A stretch of DNA of 6,311 nucleotides from Bacteroidota bacterium (GTDB lineage Bacteria; Bacteroidota; Bacteroidia; Chitinophagales; Chitinophagaceae). Location: the NCBI GenBank assembly GCA_023386395.1, contig JAEWJV010000188.1:1-6311 (forward strand), written 5' to 3'. Position 1 is the first letter of the stretch. Each line of letters begins with the position of its first letter. This document shows, piece after piece, positions 6,234 to 6,311 of this stretch. Made by a program: the position numbers and the translations under genes. The notes below the pieces were generated by a model. The model saw only the letters and a list, made by a program, of their open reading frames with translations, searched no databases and was not told the origin of the DNA.

Positions 6234-6311
6234 ATGTATTCACGATTACTTACATTATTTGCTTGTATTACCATTTGTGTTTTCGTCATAAACGCCTGTA
6301 ATAATACACAC
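6234..6311 (+). CDS. N-terminus of a lipoprotein (cut by window edge)
   Basis: The last 26 codons of the window begin at an ATG and read MYSRLLTLFACITICVFVIN, then ACNNTH, with no stop before the edge. An Arg near the N-terminus, a hydrophobic core of about 15 residues and a lipobox-like VINAC, with Cys22 as the expected lipidated residue, mark a type II signal peptide. The mature protein would be anchored in a membrane, in Bacteroidota often the outer membrane. An in-frame TAA at 6201-6203 limits the start, and no other in-frame ATG lies between. It is transcribed away from the HD-domain gene. The mature part lies outside the window, so the function is unknown. The nearest promoter-like sequence is TAATTTG (6201-6207), one base short of the -7 consensus. 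Confidence 0.65.
   Translation, partial: MYSRLLTLFACITICVFVINACNNTH

Overview
The window looks like a chromosomal segment of a Bacteroidota bacterium, most likely family Chitinophagaceae or a close relative. This is inferred from the SusC/RagA-type TonB-dependent transporter with a carboxypeptidase-regulatory-like N-terminus, the long (about 408-residue) plant/cyanobacterial-type IspH, the moderately AT-rich composition, the near absence of Shine-Dalgarno sites, and two matches to the Bacteroidota -7 promoter motif TAnnTTTG. The family-level placement rests on remembered protein style, not on a search.

Layout. Positions 1-2797 (minus) hold a SusC-family outer-membrane transporter gene that runs off the left edge: 932 codons are present and the C-terminus is missing. 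Positions 2798-3058 are an AT-rich gap with a possible terminator for the upstream genes. Positions 3059-3925 (minus) hold miaA (tRNA dimethylallyltransferase), interrupted by one in-frame TAA exactly where the family normally has Tyr. Positions 3926-4053 are a gap with a GC-rich, self-complementary patch. Positions 4054-5280 (minus) hold ispH, which looks intact. Positions 5281-5397 hold a strong hairpin and a possible ispH promoter. Positions 5398-5997 (minus) hold an HD-domain hydrolase of unknown substrate. Positions 5998-6233 are a divergent intergenic region with a promoter motif, a nested inverted repeat and a tiny ORF with a good ribosome-binding site. From 6234 (plus) the first 26 codons of a lipoprotein gene run off the right edge.

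How the genes relate. IspH makes IPP and DMAPP in the last step of the MEP pathway, and MiaA uses DMAPP to prenylate A37 of tRNAs reading UNN codons, so the two neighbours are producer and consumer of one metabolite. The SusC gene is probably a separate unit, presumably followed by a susD gene beyond the left edge. The HD hydrolase has no clear functional link.

No mobile element, CRISPR array, rRNA or tRNA gene was seen. No clearly new multi-gene system is visible. The best leads are the nonsense codon in miaA, the homopolymer and alternative start in the SusC signal peptide, and the structured divergent region at 6129-6180.
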